This document shows, piece by piece, positions 55,256 to 64,000 of a stretch of DNA of 64,000 bases; the first letter of the stretch is position 1; the number at the start of each line of letters is the position of its first letter. A model generated the notes under the pieces. The model was given only the letters and a program-made list of their open reading frames with translations. It was not told where the DNA came from and searched no databases. The stretch is from the NCBI RefSeq assembly GCF_001693385.1, contig NZ_CP016428.1, positions 8,258,774 to 8,322,773 on the forward strand, read 5' to 3'. The stretch is from Bradyrhizobium icense. Lineage in GTDB: Bacteria > Pseudomonadota > Alphaproteobacteria > Rhizobiales > Xanthobacteraceae. A program made the translations under genes and the position numbers.

Positions 55256-56137
55256 TCAGCCACCCCTCTCCAGCCTTCGCATCACCTCGTCGAGCTGTTC
55301 GAGGTTGCGATAGCTGATCTGGACGGAGCCGCCGGGGTCGCGGTGGTTGACGGTGACGGTGAGGCCGAGCGCATCGCTGACGCGCTTCTCCAATGCGATC
55401 GTATCGGGATCTTTGGTCTTGCCCCCGCCCCTCGCCTTTTGCGGCTTGCGTTCCGGAACGCCCTCTTCATGCGCCAGCGCCTCGGTCTGGCGTACGTTGA
55501 GACCTTCCTCGACGATGCGCTTCGCCGCAGCCAGCGGATCGGGCACACCGATCAGCGCACGGGCGTGTCCTGCGGACAATTCGCCGCTCGCGATCAGGGC
55601 CTGCACCTCCGCCGGCAATTTCGTCAGCCGCATCATGTTCGCAACGTGGCTGCGGCTCTTGCCGACCTCTTTGGCGATGTCTTCCTGGCTGCGTTTGAAT
55701 TCGTCGGCCAGCGCGTGATAACCCTGCGCCTCTTCCATCGCGTTGAGGTCTTCGCGCTGCACGTTCTCGATGATCATGATCTCGAGCGCGTCGCTGTCGC
55801 TGACATCGATAGGAACGATCGGCACCTCGTGCAGGCTGGCGAGTTGCGCGGCGCGCCAGCGCCGTTCGCCGGCGATGATCTCGTAGCGATCCTGCGCGCC
55901 CTTCACCGGCCGCACCACGATCGGCTGGATCACGCCGTGCTGCTTGACGGAGGCCGCGAGCTCACCGAGCTCGGCATCGGAAAACGTCCGGCGCGGGTTT
56001 CGTGGATTCGGTTTCAGGAACTCGATCGGCACCTTGCGCTGGTTGCGCGGCCGCTCGACATGCGCGGCTTCGCCGCCGACGTCTCCGATCAGACTTGCGA
56101 GACCACGACCCAGTCGCGAGCGCGTTTCGTCGGCCAT
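55256..56137 (-). CDS. parB: Chromosome partitioning protein ParB
   Basis: 293 aa from the ATG at 56137 (MADETRSRLGRGLASLIGD); an in-frame start at 56161 would add 8 residues. Domains: N-terminal RLGRGLASLIGD (ParA stimulation), the CTPase/ParB-N part with LKPNPRNPRRTF, HGVIQPIVVRP, GERRWRAAQLA and IIENVQREDLN; the helix-turn-helix with EVGKSRSHVANMMRLTKLP binding parS; and the C-terminal dimer domain. It loads on parS and slides as a CTP clamp. Distance to parA is about 167 bp, unusually long, with a palindromic repeat inside. Confidence 0.97.
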   Translation of the reverse strand: MADETRSRLGRGLASLIGDVGGEAAHVERPRNQRKVPIEFLKPNPRNPRRTFSDAELGELAASVKQHGVIQPIVVRPVKGAQDRYEIIAGERRWRAAQLASLHEVPIVPIDVSDSDALEIMIIENVQREDLNAMEEAQGYHALADEFKRSQEDIAKEVGKSRSHVANMMRLTKLPAEVQALIASGELSAGHARALIGVPDPLAAAKRIVEEGLNVRQTEALAHEEGVPERKPQKARGGGKTKDPDTIALEKRVSDALGLTVTVNHRDPGGSVQISYRNLEQLDEVMRRLERGG

Positions 56138-56207
56138 CGCCGCCAACTCCCTAGGATTCACTTAAGCTACTCCGGAACTGAATTCGGTTGTTCGATAGGA
56201 TGAGATC

Positions 56208-56295
56208 GTAGGGTGGGCAAAGGCGCGTTTGCGCCGTGCCCACCATCGTCCACCACGAAAACAAAGGTGGGCACGCTTCGCTTTGCCCACCCTGC
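56208..56295. repeat. Palindromic repeat between parA and parB
   Basis: GTAGGGTGGGCAAAG (56208-56222) pairs with CTTTGCCCACCCTGC (56281-56295), 14 of 15 bases. Inner half-repeats GGCGCGTTTGCGCC and GTGCCCACC/GGTGGGCAC lie between them. It splits the otherwise tight parA-parB pair and could form a stem in their shared mRNA. Confidence 0.75.
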
Positions 56296-56304
56296 GATTC
56301 CTGA

Positions 56305-57153
56305 CTAATGCCTCAGCTCGCGCTCCCGCTGGATCACTTCCGTCGCAAGCTTCAGGTACGCTTCGCTGCCAACGCATTTGAGATCGTAGACCAAGACCGG
56401 CTTGCCGTAAGACGGCGCCTCGGAGATGCGGACGTTGCGCGGGATCATGGTGTCGTAGACCTTGGAGCCCATGAACTGCCTGACGTCGGCGACCACCTGG
56501 TTTGACAAATTGTTGCGCGAGTCGAACATTGTCAGCACGATGCCGTGGATCGACAGGTTCGGATTGAGCGTCGAGCGCACCTGCTCCACTGTCTGCAGCA
56601 ATTGCGACAGACCTTCGAGCGCGAAGAACTCGCACTGCAGCGGCACCAGGATCGCATCCGACGCCGCCATCGCGTTGACGGTGAGAAGATTGAGTGACGG
56701 CGGGCAATCGATCAGCACATAGGTGTAATCGGTGTCCGGCGCGGCGTTCTTGTTCAGCGCCCCGATCGCATCGCGCAGGCGGAACGCGCGGCCCGGCGTC
56801 GTGCCAAGTTCAAGCTCGAGGCCCGACAGATCCATGGTCGAGGAGGCGATGTGCAGCCGCGGCACCGCGGTGGCAACCACCGCGTCGCGCAGCGGTGCTT
56901 CACCGATCAGCACGTCGTAGGTCGAGCAGTTGCGGTTGCGGCGATCGATACCGAGGCCCGTCGAAGCGTTGCCCTGCGGATCGAGATCAACAATCAGCAC
57001 GCGCTCGCCAATCGCCGCGAGTGCGGTGCCAAGATTGATCGCTGTAGTCGTCTTGCCGACGCCACCCTTCTGGTTGGCGAGCGACAGGATGCGTGGATGA
57101 GGCGGCGGAGTTGGCTCCCTATCCTCTTGATATAATTCATCTAATTCGGTCAT
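56305..57153 (-). CDS. parA: Chromosome partitioning ATPase ParA
   Basis: 282 aa. ParA/MinD-family deviant Walker A motif LANQKGGVGKTTTAINLGTAL (about 26-46), Walker A' VLIVDLDPQGNASTGLG, DYTYVLIDCPPSLNLLTVNAM and the DNA-binding late region MFDSRNNLSNQVVADV. It drives ParB-parS along the nucleoid. Its ATG overlaps the rsmG stop by 4 bases, so translation is coupled with rsmG. Confidence 0.97.
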   Translation of the reverse strand: MTELDELYQEDREPTPPPHPRILSLANQKGGVGKTTTAINLGTALAAIGERVLIVDLDPQGNASTGLGIDRRNRNCSTYDVLIGEAPLRDAVVATAVPRLHIASSTMDLSGLELELGTTPGRAFRLRDAIGALNKNAAPDTDYTYVLIDCPPSLNLLTVNAMAASDAILVPLQCEFFALEGLSQLLQTVEQVRSTLNPNLSIHGIVLTMFDSRNNLSNQVVADVRQFMGSKVYDTMIPRNVRISEAPSYGKPVLVYDLKCVGSEAYLKLATEVIQRERELRH

Positions 57154-57848
57154 GCCCGATCGCCATGTGTGATCGCGGAAGGGTTGCGCCGCTCGATGCG
57201 ATCGAGTTCGACGATCCAGCCGTGCCCGCCCGTTCGGCTGGAATGGAGTCGCGGTTCAATATTCCAATATTTGGTGGCCTCGGTCAATTCGGCCTCTACA
57301 TCTTGACCCTTGAGAAACAAAGCTTTTGCGCCTTCTCTCACAAACGGCTCCGCGAAGCCGACAAGCTGATGTAATGGAGCCAGTGCCCGCGCGGTGACGC
57401 AATCGATGCGGCAGCCGATTCTATCCACAATATCCCCGATTCCCGCCAAATGCACGGTCGCAGCCGCGGACGTTACGCGGACTGCCTCGCGCAGGAAGGC
57501 CGCCTTTTTGGCATTGCGTTCAACCAAATGGATATTGGCACCCGGAGTCTCGGCCAGCGCGCAGGCGAGCACCACACCGGGAAAGCCTCCACCGCTGCCA
57601 AAATCGACCCAGATTTTTGCTGATGGAGCCAAGTCCAGAAGCTGGAGCGAATCAGAAATGTGTCTCGTCCAAAGGTGCGGAAGCGTCGATGGCGCCACGA
57701 GATTCGTTTTGGTCTGCCATTCGATGAGAAGGTCGACGTAGTGATTCAGCCGTACTTCCGTTTCACGCGAAACGGGAGTGAGGGCCAGAGCGGTGGCCTT
57801 ATCGGAGGGCAGGACTGGGGAAGGGGTCTGGGCGACGGCTTTCGCCAT
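57150..57848 (-). CDS. rsmG: 16S rRNA (guanine527-N7)-methyltransferase RsmG
   Basis: 232 aa. VSRETEVRLNHYVDLLIEWQTKTNLVAPST is the family N-terminus; the AdoMet motif is WVDFGSGGGFPGVVLA; HLVERNAKKAAFLREA and ARALAPLHQLVGFAEPFV complete the fold. It methylates G527 of 16S rRNA. Sits between mnmG and parA in the usual alphaproteobacterial order. The codons for VSRET carry a degenerate parS, see that entry. Confidence 0.96.
   Translation of the reverse strand: MAKAVAQTPSPVLPSDKATALALTPVSRETEVRLNHYVDLLIEWQTKTNLVAPSTLPHLWTRHISDSLQLLDLAPSAKIWVDFGSGGGFPGVVLACALAETPGANIHLVERNAKKAAFLREAVRVTSAAATVHLAGIGDIVDRIGCRIDCVTARALAPLHQLVGFAEPFVREGAKALFLKGQDVEAELTEATKYWNIEPRLHSSRTGGHGWIVELDRIERRNPSAITHGDRA
57759..57774. 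promoter_or_regulatory. Degenerate parS-like site inside rsmG
   Basis: CGTTTCACGCGAAACG matches the 14-bp parS core GTTTCACGTGAAAC except for one T to C change. It coincides with the codons for the conserved VSRET of RsmG. Weaker than the three perfect sites, so ParB binding is doubtful. Confidence 0.5.
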
Positions 57849-57908
57849 TGGGTGGTCTCGGCTGAGCCAACGATCGTGGGGGTTATCGCTTCACTGATCC
57901 TACATCAA

Positions 57909-57924
57909 CGTTTCACGTGAAACA
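57909..57924. other. parS site between mnmG and rsmG
   Basis: CGTTTCACGTGAAACA contains the perfect ParB-binding palindrome GTTTCACGTGAAAC. It is in the 81-bp gap between mnmG and rsmG, about 0.8 kb from parA. Confidence 0.92.
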
Positions 57925-57929
57925 GATTC

Positions 57930-59813
57930 TTAAGCGGTCGCCTTCGTGTTCTTCCGCCGCGCTTCTCGGCGCAGGTAGGCCGCCAAGATACCCAGCGCCG
58001 CCGGCGTCAAACCATCGAGCCGTCCCGCCTGCCCCACTGTCCGTGGCCGCGCCGCTTCGAGCTTGGCGCGCGCTTCGTTGGAAAGTCCGGGCACATCGGC
58101 GTAGTCGATATCGGTCAGGACCAAACCTTCGTCGCGCCGGAAGGCATCGACGTCGGCGGTCTGACGCTTGAGATAGACATCGTATTTGGCGTCGATCTCG
58201 AGGTGCACGGCGATCGACGGATCGATGCCCGAAAGCTCCGGCCATATGCTGCGCAGGGCCGTCCACTCAATCTCCGGGTAAGCAAGCAACTCAAACGCCG
58301 AGCGCCGATGGCCGTCCCGGTTAAGTGCCAAGCCATGCTTTGCGGCTTCGTTGGGGGTGATCGACAGGGACTTGGCGAGCGACTTCGCGGCCTCCAACGC
58401 GGCCATCTTCGCAGCATGCCGCTGCACGCGCGCCTGGCCTACGCAGCCCAAGGCAATGCCCTTGTCCGTCAGACGCTGGTCGGCGTTGTCGGCTCGAAGC
58501 GTCAGGCGGTACTCGGCCCGCGAGGTAAACATCCGATACGGTTCGGTGATGCCGCGGGTCACGAGGTCGTCGATCATCACCCCGAGATAACCGTCAGCGC
58601 GATCGAGCACGATCGGATCGGCGTCGCCCGCCATCAATGCAGCGTTCAGACCGGCAACGATTCCCTGGGCCGCCGCCTCTTCGTAGCCGGTCGTGCCGTT
58701 GATCTGTCCGGCCAGGAAAAGACCCGGCAGGCGCTTGGTCTGCAGGGTCGGCTCCAGCTCACGCGGATCGACATGGTCGTATTCGATGGCATAGCCCGGC
58801 CGGACCATCTTCACCCGTTCGAGTCCGGGAATGGTCGCGAGGATCGCGAGCTGGACTTCTTCCGGCAGCGAGGTCGAGATGCCATTGGGGTAGACCGTGG
58901 AGTCGTCGAGGCCTTCCGGCTCCAGGAAGATCTGATGGCCATCACGATCGCCGAACCGAACAATCTTGTCCTCGATCGAGGGACAATAGCGCGGACCGCT
59001 GCTCTTGATCTGCCCGGAGTACATCGGCGAGCGATGCACGTTGGCCCTGATTACCTCGTGGGTGGCCGGGGTCGTCCGGGTGATCCCGCACTGGATCTGC
59101 GACGTCGTGATCCGATCCGTCATGACGGAAAACGGCTCAGGCGGATCGTCGCCGGGCTGCATTTCGACCGCAGACCAGTCGATCGTGGTGCCATCGAGCC
59201 GTGGCGGTGTGCCGGTCTTCAACCGTCCGAGCGTAAAGCCGGCGCGCTCGAACGAGGCCGATAGTCCCATTGCAGGCGCCTCCCCGACCCGGCCCGCCGG
59301 CCAATTCTTTTCGCCGAGATGGATGAGCCCACGCAAAAAGGTCCCGGTCGTGATGACCACGGCGCCCGCCCTCAACTGCCGGCCATCGCCCAGACGAATT
59401 CCGGTGACTCTGCCATCTGAGACAATCAGCCCATCTGCCTCGCCTTCGACGACGCTGAGACCAGCGGTCTCGCGGATCGCCGCCTGCATCGCGGCGGCGT
59501 AAAGCTTGCGGTCCTCCTGCGCCCGGGGTCCGCGAACAGCGGGTCCCTTGCGGCGGTTCAACATCCTGAACTGAATGCCGCCGGCATCGGCCACCCGGCC
59601 CATGAAGCCATCCAAGGCATCCACTTCCCGGACCAGATGGCCCTTGCCAAGACCGCCAATGGCGGGATTACAGGACATTGCGCCGACCGTCGCAAAACGG
59701 TGGGTGACCAGCGCCGCCCTGGCCCCCATCCGCGCAGCCGCGCCGGCGGCCTCGCAGCCGGCATGGCCGCCACCGATGACGATGACATCGAAGAAGTCTG
59801 CCTGGGAAATCAT
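57930..59813 (-). CDS. mnmG: tRNA uridine-5-carboxymethylaminomethyl modification enzyme MnmG (GidA)
   Basis: 627 aa from the ATG at 59813 ([16 protein letters not shown]). FAD-binding [45 protein letters not shown] with the catalytic Cys, and [21 protein letters not shown] are MnmG signatures; SLEDKI-like and YCPSIEDKI stretches follow, and the C-terminal MnmE-binding helices are present. With MnmE it makes cmnm5U34 in tRNAs that read NNA/NNG. Lies between parS-containing gaps on both sides. Confidence 0.96.
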   Translation of the reverse strand: MISQADFFDVIVIGGGHAGCEAAGAAARMGARAALVTHRFATVGAMSCNPAIGGLGKGHLVREVDALDGFMGRVADAGGIQFRMLNRRKGPAVRGPRAQEDRKLYAAAMQAAIRETAGLSVVEGEADGLIVSDGRVTGIRLGDGRQLRAGAVVITTGTFLRGLIHLGEKNWPAGRVGEAPAMGLSASFERAGFTLGRLKTGTPPRLDGTTIDWSAVEMQPGDDPPEPFSVMTDRITTSQIQCGITRTTPATHEVIRANVHRSPMYSGQIKSSGPRYCPSIEDKIVRFGDRDGHQIFLEPEGLDDSTVYPNGISTSLPEEVQLAILATIPGLERVKMVRPGYAIEYDHVDPRELEPTLQTKRLPGLFLAGQINGTTGYEEAAAQGIVAGLNAALMAGDADPIVLDRADGYLGVMIDDLVTRGITEPYRMFTSRAEYRLTLRADNADQRLTDKGIALGCVGQARVQRHAAKMAALEAAKSLAKSLSITPNEAAKHGLALNRDGHRRSAFELLAYPEIEWTALRSIWPELSGIDPSIAVHLEIDAKYDVYLKRQTADVDAFRRDEGLVLTDIDYADVPGLSNEARAKLEAARPRTVGQAGRLDGLTPAALGILAAYLRREARRKNTKATA

Positions 59814-59869
59814 GGCGGGGTTTCTATCCCCAAGTCTCAAAACCGGGAAGCAGAAGTTTGCTTAAGCAT

Positions 59870-59885
59870 TGTTTCACGTGAAACG
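59870..59885. other. parS site between mnmE and mnmG (first)
   Basis: TGTTTCACGTGAAACG with the perfect 14-bp palindrome core. It lies 57 bp upstream of the mnmG start in the gap between mnmE and mnmG. Confidence 0.93.
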
Positions 59886-59904
59886 CCCGTCTCCGATGCC
59901 GGGA

Positions 59905-59920
59905 TGTTTCACGTGAAACA
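59905..59920. other. parS site between mnmE and mnmG (second)
   Basis: TGTTTCACGTGAAACA is the full 16-bp parS consensus. It is only 35 bp from the neighbouring site at 59870, so two ParB dimers could load next to each other in the same gap. Confidence 0.95.
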
Positions 59921-59934
59921 TGGGTAAGGAAAAG

Positions 59935-61266
59935 TTACTTACCTACACAGAACTCCCGAAAAATGACGTCAAGGATGTCCTCCACATCGACCCGGCCAAG
60001 CAACCGTCCGAGGGAGTAGGCCGCGGCGCGCAGCTCTTCCGCTGCCAGCTCTTCGCCCTCCCCAACCACATCGATGCAGCGTTGCAGCGAGACCGCTGTT
60101 TCCTGGAGCAACTTGCGCTGTCGCGTCCGGCCAATCAAGCCGCCCTCACCGCCGCCCAAACAGGTTTGCGCGAAGTCGACAATGGCCGCGATCAGCTCTG
60201 ACAGCCCATCTCCGCGACTGGCCGAGATCCGAAAAACCCGGCCTACGGACGACTCGGCCAATGGCCGATCAGCCCCATCGAGATCGATCTTGTTTCGCAC
60301 CCGCCAGACCGGCCTCTCACCGTTCCCTTCACTCTCAGCACCTGAAGCGTCCGTCAGCCACAACACCAGGTCCGCATCCACCGCACGTGCTCGGGCGCGG
60401 CGAACCCCCTCCTGCTCTACCGGATCGTCGGTCTCGCGAATGCCCGCGGTATCGATCACCGTCACCGGATAGCCATCGAGGTCGAGCTGCACCTCGATGA
60501 CGTCGCGCGTGGTGCCGGCATGTGGCGACACGATCGCGACCTCTCGGCGCGCGAGCTGATTCATTAGCGTCGACTTCCCGACGTTGGGCGGTCCGGCGAT
60601 CGCGACGACGAGGCCATCGCGAAGGCGTTCGCTGCGCCCCTGCTCCACCAGGACTACTTCGATCTCCGCCAGCAGCCCCCTCACCCTCGCCAGCGCCGGC
60701 TCGATCAACTCCGCCGGCACGTCGCCCTCGTCGGAGAAATCGATCCCGGCTTCGATCAAGGCCGATGCCTCGATGATCCGCGCGCGCCAATCGCGTGCCT
60801 TGTCGCCCAGCAACCCCTTCAACTGGCGGAGCGCCTGACGGCGCTGTCGGTCGGTGTCGGCATGAATGAGATCGTCGAGACCTTCGGCTTCGGTGAGATC
60901 GAGCTTGCCGTTCTCGAATGCGCGCCGGGTAAATTCACCGGGCTCGGCCGGACGAACATTGTCGAATGCGGAGAGCGTCGCGAACAACGCGGCAAGCACC
61001 GCACGTCCACCATGGACATAAAATTCTGCGACGTCCTCGCCGGTCGCACTGGCCGGGGCCGGAAACCAGAGCACCACCGCATCGTCGATCGGCCGTTGGC
61101 CGAGGTCGCGAAGCAGGGCGCGCGTGGCCGTCCGCGGCGACGGTACCTTGCCGGCTAGCGCCGACACGACCTTTCCCGCCTGCGCGCCCGAGACGCGCAC
61201 CAGGGCAATCGCGCTCGGCGGCTGGCCCGACGACAAAGCAAAAATAGTCTGGTCCCGCGGGTGCAT
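59935..61266 (-). CDS. mnmE: tRNA modification GTPase MnmE (TrmE)
   Basis: 443 aa. The N-terminal THF-binding domain has [27 protein letters not shown] and [28 protein letters not shown]; the G domain has [22 protein letters not shown] (G1), [21 protein letters not shown] (G3) and RNKIDLDG (G4); the C-terminal Cys is in FREFCVGK (family FCIGK). Partner of MnmG. The G domain works by K-dependent dimerisation. Gene order mnmE-mnmG-rsmG-parA-parB is standard. Confidence 0.96.
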   Translation of the reverse strand: MHPRDQTIFALSSGQPPSAIALVRVSGAQAGKVVSALAGKVPSPRTATRALLRDLGQRPIDDAVVLWFPAPASATGEDVAEFYVHGGRAVLAALFATLSAFDNVRPAEPGEFTRRAFENGKLDLTEAEGLDDLIHADTDRQRRQALRQLKGLLGDKARDWRARIIEASALIEAGIDFSDEGDVPAELIEPALARVRGLLAEIEVVLVEQGRSERLRDGLVVAIAGPPNVGKSTLMNQLARREVAIVSPHAGTTRDVIEVQLDLDGYPVTVIDTAGIRETDDPVEQEGVRRARARAVDADLVLWLTDASGAESEGNGERPVWRVRNKIDLDGADRPLAESSVGRVFRISASRGDGLSELIAAIVDFAQTCLGGGEGGLIGRTRQRKLLQETAVSLQRCIDVVGEGEELAAEELRAAAYSLGRLLGRVDVEDILDVIFREFCVGK

Positions 61267-61586
61267 GACCTATTTGTGCGGGAGGGGCTGAAAAGGCAAC
61301 GCGATTCAGCGGTGAGCGACAAAGCAGGGATCGGCCGGCCCGTCACGACGGGCGATCTCCTGCCCGACCCAAAGCAACGCGAGTGCGGCAAGTTTGCGCT
61401 CATTCTACTTTGCATGGGGTTGTTTTCGCGGTTTTGTGTCCGGGCACCCCGATGGAAACAAATCGCATGGGATTCAATAGTTTATATGGTTAACCAATCG
61501 ATAACGCCGGACTTCGGACCTCTGCAGCATCAAAAAGGGCGCCCCGCTGATGCGAGGCGCCCTCCCCCAAAGTCCGGCTTCGCGGC
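61267..61586. other. Intergenic region between rho and mnmE
   Basis: 320 bp. The left half has AT-rich stretches (for example GATTCAATAGTTTATATGGTTAACC at 61471-61495, given only in part) that look like a promoter for mnmE but no clean -35/-10 is claimed. The right part holds the rho terminator. No gene is supported. Confidence 0.45.
61506..61578 (-). terminator. Rho-independent terminator of rho
   Basis: Inner stem AGGGCGCC (61536-61543) with GGCGCCCT (61556-61563) and, on the minus strand, a T-run just after the stem. A 9-bp outer stem GCCGGACTT (61506-61514)/AAGTCCGGC (61570-61578) brackets it, giving a long nested structure. It ends rho transcription, on the minus strand. Confidence 0.8.
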
Positions 61587-62852
61587 TCAGGTATTCATGG
61601 AGTCGAAGAACTCGGCGTTGTTCTTGGTATTCCGGAGCTTGTCGAGCAGGAAGTCGATCGCGTCCATGGTGCCCATCGGATTGAGGATCCGGCGCAGCAC
61701 GTACATCTTCTTCAGGAGCTGCGGATCGGTGATCAACTCTTCCTTGCGGGTGCCGGAGCGCGAGATGTCGATCGCCGGGAAGGTCCGCTTGTCCGAGACC
61801 TTGCGGTCGAGGATCAGTTCCGAGTTACCGGTGCCCTTGAATTCTTCGAAGATGACTTCGTCCATTCGGCTGCCGGTATCGACCAGCGCAGTCGCGATGA
61901 TGGTGAGCGAACCGCCCTCCTCGATGTTGCGCGCGGCGCCGAAGAAGCGCTTCGGCCGCTGCAGCGCGTTGGCGTCGACGCCGCCGGTCAGCACCTTGCC
62001 GGATGACGGCACCACGGTGTTGTAAGCGCGGCCCAAACGCGTGATCGAGTCGAGCAGGATCACGACGTCGCGGCCGTGCTCGACGAGGCGCTTGGCTTTC
62101 TCGATCACCATCTCCGCGACCTGGACGTGACGCACCGCCGGCTCGTCGAAGGTCGACGACACCACCTCGCCCTTCACCGAGCGCTGCATGTCCGTGACTT
62201 CTTCCGGACGCTCGTCGATCAGAAGCACGATCAGATAGCATTCAGGATGATTGGCGGTGATGGAATGCGCGATGTTCTGCATCAGCACCGTCTTGCCGGT
62301 GCGCGGCGGCGCCACGATCAGCGCGCGCTGGCCCTTGCCGATGGGAGCCACGATGTCGATCACCCGTGCAGAAAGGTCTTTTCGCGTCGGGTCTTCGAGT
62401 TCGAGGCGGAAGCGCTGATCCGGGAACAGCGGTGTCAGATTGTCGAAGTTGACCTTGTGCTTGGACTTTTCCGGGTCTTCGAAATTGAGCGTGTTGACTT
62501 TCAGCAGCGCGAAATAGCGTTCGCCTTCCTTCGGACTGCGGATGTGGCCTTCGATCGTGTCGCCGGTGCGAAGGCCGAAGCGTCGGATCTGCGACGGCGA
62601 GACGTAGATGTCGTCGGGGCCGGGCAGGTAGTTGGCATCGGGCGAGCGTAGGAAGCCGAAGCCGTCGGAGAGAACCTCGACGACGCCTTCACCGATGATG
62701 TCGATTTCCTGGATCGCGAGTTGCTTGAGAATCGCGAACATCAGCTCCTGCTTGCGCATGGTGCTGGCATTTTCGACCCCGCTCTCTTCGGCGAACGTGA
62801 CGAGTTCGGCCGGCGTTTTCGATTTGAGGTCTTGGAGTTTCATTTCCCGCAT
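61587..62852 (-). CDS. rho: Transcription termination factor Rho
   Basis: 421 aa. N-terminal [23 protein letters not shown], the cold-shock RNA-binding domain with [34 protein letters not shown], Walker [12 protein letters not shown], Walker [17 protein letters not shown] and the Q-/R-loop region [15 protein letters not shown]. Hexameric RNA helicase that ends transcription. Length is typical. The leader from the promoter at about 63050 is roughly 190 nt. Confidence 0.97.
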   Translation of the reverse strand: MREMKLQDLKSKTPAELVTFAEESGVENASTMRKQELMFAILKQLAIQEIDIIGEGVVEVLSDGFGFLRSPDANYLPGPDDIYVSPSQIRRFGLRTGDTIEGHIRSPKEGERYFALLKVNTLNFEDPEKSKHKVNFDNLTPLFPDQRFRLELEDPTRKDLSARVIDIVAPIGKGQRALIVAPPRTGKTVLMQNIAHSITANHPECYLIVLLIDERPEEVTDMQRSVKGEVVSSTFDEPAVRHVQVAEMVIEKAKRLVEHGRDVVILLDSITRLGRAYNTVVPSSGKVLTGGVDANALQRPKRFFGAARNIEEGGSLTIIATALVDTGSRMDEVIFEEFKGTGNSELILDRKVSDKRTFPAIDISRSGTRKEELITDPQLLKKMYVLRRILNPMGTMDAIDFLLDKLRNTKNNAEFFDSMNT

Positions 62853-63043
62853 TGGGGTGGTCCTGTGGAGTGTCTTTTAAGAAGGTGCGAAGCTGGCTTT
62901 GGGAAAAGCCGGACACGAAAAATGGAAGGTCCGCAGGTCTAAGCAAGGAAAGCGCCGGTGAGGCTTCAAACCTGATGCGGCGGCCGGTCCGTTGAAGGAG
63001 CCGGAACGCAGCCACATCCGCCTGCGTGGGGTGGGATTTCGAT

Positions 63044-63072
63044 AATATAGAAAATCGGCTGCCGCTTCGCAA
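63044..63072 (-). promoter_or_regulatory. Promoter of rho
   Basis: On the minus strand TTGCGA (63067-63072) and TATATT (63044-63049) are separated by 17 bases, a near-consensus pair. It lies about 190 bases before the rho ATG; a long rho leader is typical and carries autoregulation by Rho in other bacteria. Confidence 0.6.
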
Positions 63073-63108
63073 GCAGGTGAGAAACCAACCAATCCACGAA
63101 AAGGCGTC

Positions 63109-63555
63109 CTAGAACGGCTTCACGATCACCAGGATGACGATAAAGATCATCAGGACGGTCGGTACTTCATTGATAATTCTATAGAATTTCTGGCTTCTGG
63201 TATTCCGGTCGGCGGCGAAATCCTTAACCCAGCGGGAAAAAAAGCCGTGGACACCCGACAGGATGAGCACCAGCGTCAGTTTGGCGTGAAACCAGCCGGA
63301 CGTGTACCAGTGTCCGCTCCAGGCCATGTAGATGCCGGCCAGCCAGGTGATGATCATCGCGGGGTTGATGATCACCTTCAGCAGGCGCCATTCCATCACC
63401 TTGAAGGTCTCGGACTGCTTCGATCCGACCTCGGCGTCGCAATGGTAGACGAACAGCCGCGGCAGATAGAGCATGCCGGCCATCCACGAGATGACGGCCA
63501 TCACATGCAGCGCCTTGATCCACGGGTAGGCCGTGATCGTGATCCACTCGTACAT
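63109..63555 (-). CDS. hemJ: Protoporphyrinogen oxidase HemJ
   Basis: 148 aa membrane protein with four helices. WIKALHVMAVISWMAGMLYLPRLFVYHCDAEVG carries the conserved His and the Met-x-Leu-Pro-Arg motif of HemJ; VMEWRLLKVIINPAMIITWLAG and WFHAKLTLVLILSGVHGFFSRWVKDFA hold the second and third conserved His/Lys. Oxidises protoporphyrinogen IX, the step before ferrochelatase. Upstream of and on the same strand as rho; heme and rho genes near the origin are typical of alphaproteobacteria. Confidence 0.92.
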   Translation of the reverse strand: MYEWITITAYPWIKALHVMAVISWMAGMLYLPRLFVYHCDAEVGSKQSETFKVMEWRLLKVIINPAMIITWLAGIYMAWSGHWYTSGWFHAKLTLVLILSGVHGFFSRWVKDFAADRNTRSQKFYRIINEVPTVLMIFIVILVIVKPF

Positions 63556-64000
63556 TGCAGCCGCCCTGATCTCCGGAACGTTCCGATCTTCTCAAGCGTT
63601 GCAAAGAAGCTCCGCCAGCATGGGGCGCAAGACATATCCGCAAAGCACCGCTTCTCTAAACTAATAATTTTAGAATCTTAGGTTTGAGTCTAAGTGACAG
63701 TGATTTGGACTCACACAAAACCGTTCCGCAGTTTTGCGAGGCTTGTTCACATCCATCACCAATTCGGGCAGGACACCGGCTCCGCCTGATAACGCCACAT
63801 GCATCAATCGCTTGCGATGTTTTGTGGTCAGCTTATCAAGAGACAAATCCACATCTTCTCACTATCATGACCACGAGGCGGTGGACTTGTCCTCGCGTGA
63901 GGCCCTGTGAAGAAATCGAGGGTTTTCCCGGAGGCGCCGATCCAGGGCTCGACATCTCGGTTAAGCTCCACAGGATTCACAGGAATACACAGGGGTTCTG
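63556..64000. other. Putative origin-proximal intergenic region
   Basis: 445 bp up to the window edge without a supported gene. It has DnaA-box-like words: AAATCCACA at 63845-63853, TTGTTCACA at 63743-63751, and three CCACAGG/TCACAGG/ACACAGG words spaced about 9-10 bases at 63969-63993. An AT-rich stretch at 63656-63700 and an inverted CTTAG/CTAAG pair (63677-63694) are present. In related chromosomes the origin lies next to hemE beyond hemJ-rho, so oriC may start here; the matches are degenerate and this is an inference. Confidence 0.45.

Noticed and set aside
63670..63852. A 60-aa minus-strand frame in the last gap
   Set aside because: There is no ribosome-binding site, no family look, and it lies in the probable origin region.

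Overview
The window looks like a chromosomal segment of an alphaproteobacterium in the Bradyrhizobium/Rhodopseudomonas group (Nitrobacteraceae). The support is a GC-rich sequence, the alphaproteobacterial gene orders rho-hemJ, mnmE-mnmG-rsmG-parA-parB, leuS-lptE-holA and rsmB-heparinase-purH, a mitofilin-like gene inside a heme cluster, and several dispersed palindromic repeat families of the kind common in these genomes. Almost all of it is core chromosome. I see no prophage, insertion sequence, integrase, CRISPR array or antiviral defence island.

Layout. 0-2.3 kb: heme genes on the minus strand (hemY partial, a Mic60/mitofilin-like gene, hemD). 2.5-5 kb: tsaD-gpsA-EVE protein. 5-19.9 kb: topoisomerase IB, acs, an L,D-transpeptidase, a membrane-anchored nuclease, sdhAF4-like, rsmB, heparinase-like, purH, an MFS transporter, gamma-glutamyltransferase and an SDR. 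19.9-25.2 kb: metabolic and redox genes, including a DUF2239 gene with a well-formed operator/promoter and a PQQ-type dehydrogenase next to a diheme cytochrome c. 25.6-34.2 kb: a large membrane DUF2235 hydrolase, tRNA-Gly(GCC), thioredoxin-TPR, a Lon-like N domain protein, Trm112, a ubiquinone hydroxylase, tesB and a GYF-domain membrane protein. 34.4-38.4 kb: two tandem glnK-amtB pairs for ammonium uptake and nitrogen signalling. 38.5-39.2 kb: a VapBC-type toxin-antitoxin module. 39.3-50.3 kb: a DapC-like aminotransferase, ftsK, lolA, xth, a cNMP-domain protein with a CenR/OtpR-like response regulator, a second L,D-transpeptidase, a hydratase, yggS and a diguanylate cyclase. 50.4-55.1 kb: leuS-lptE-holA and a small conserved protein. 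55.2-64 kb: the origin-proximal block parB-parA-rsmG-mnmG-mnmE-rho-hemJ, all on the minus strand.

How it fits together. The right end carries the chromosome segregation centre: parA, parB and three perfect parS sites, plus a degenerate fourth inside rsmG. The last 445 bp have degenerate DnaA-box-like words and AT-rich sequence, so the replication origin probably lies at or just beyond the right edge. The most notable signals are the parS cluster, the double-operator promoter of the DUF2239 gene, the duplicated glnK-amtB locus, the absence of hemC from its expected place, the DUF2235 membrane protein with a cysteine-rich tail, and REP-like palindromes, one of which may supply the holA start codon. 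I did not find a clearly new multi-gene system; the orphan families listed are the best leads.
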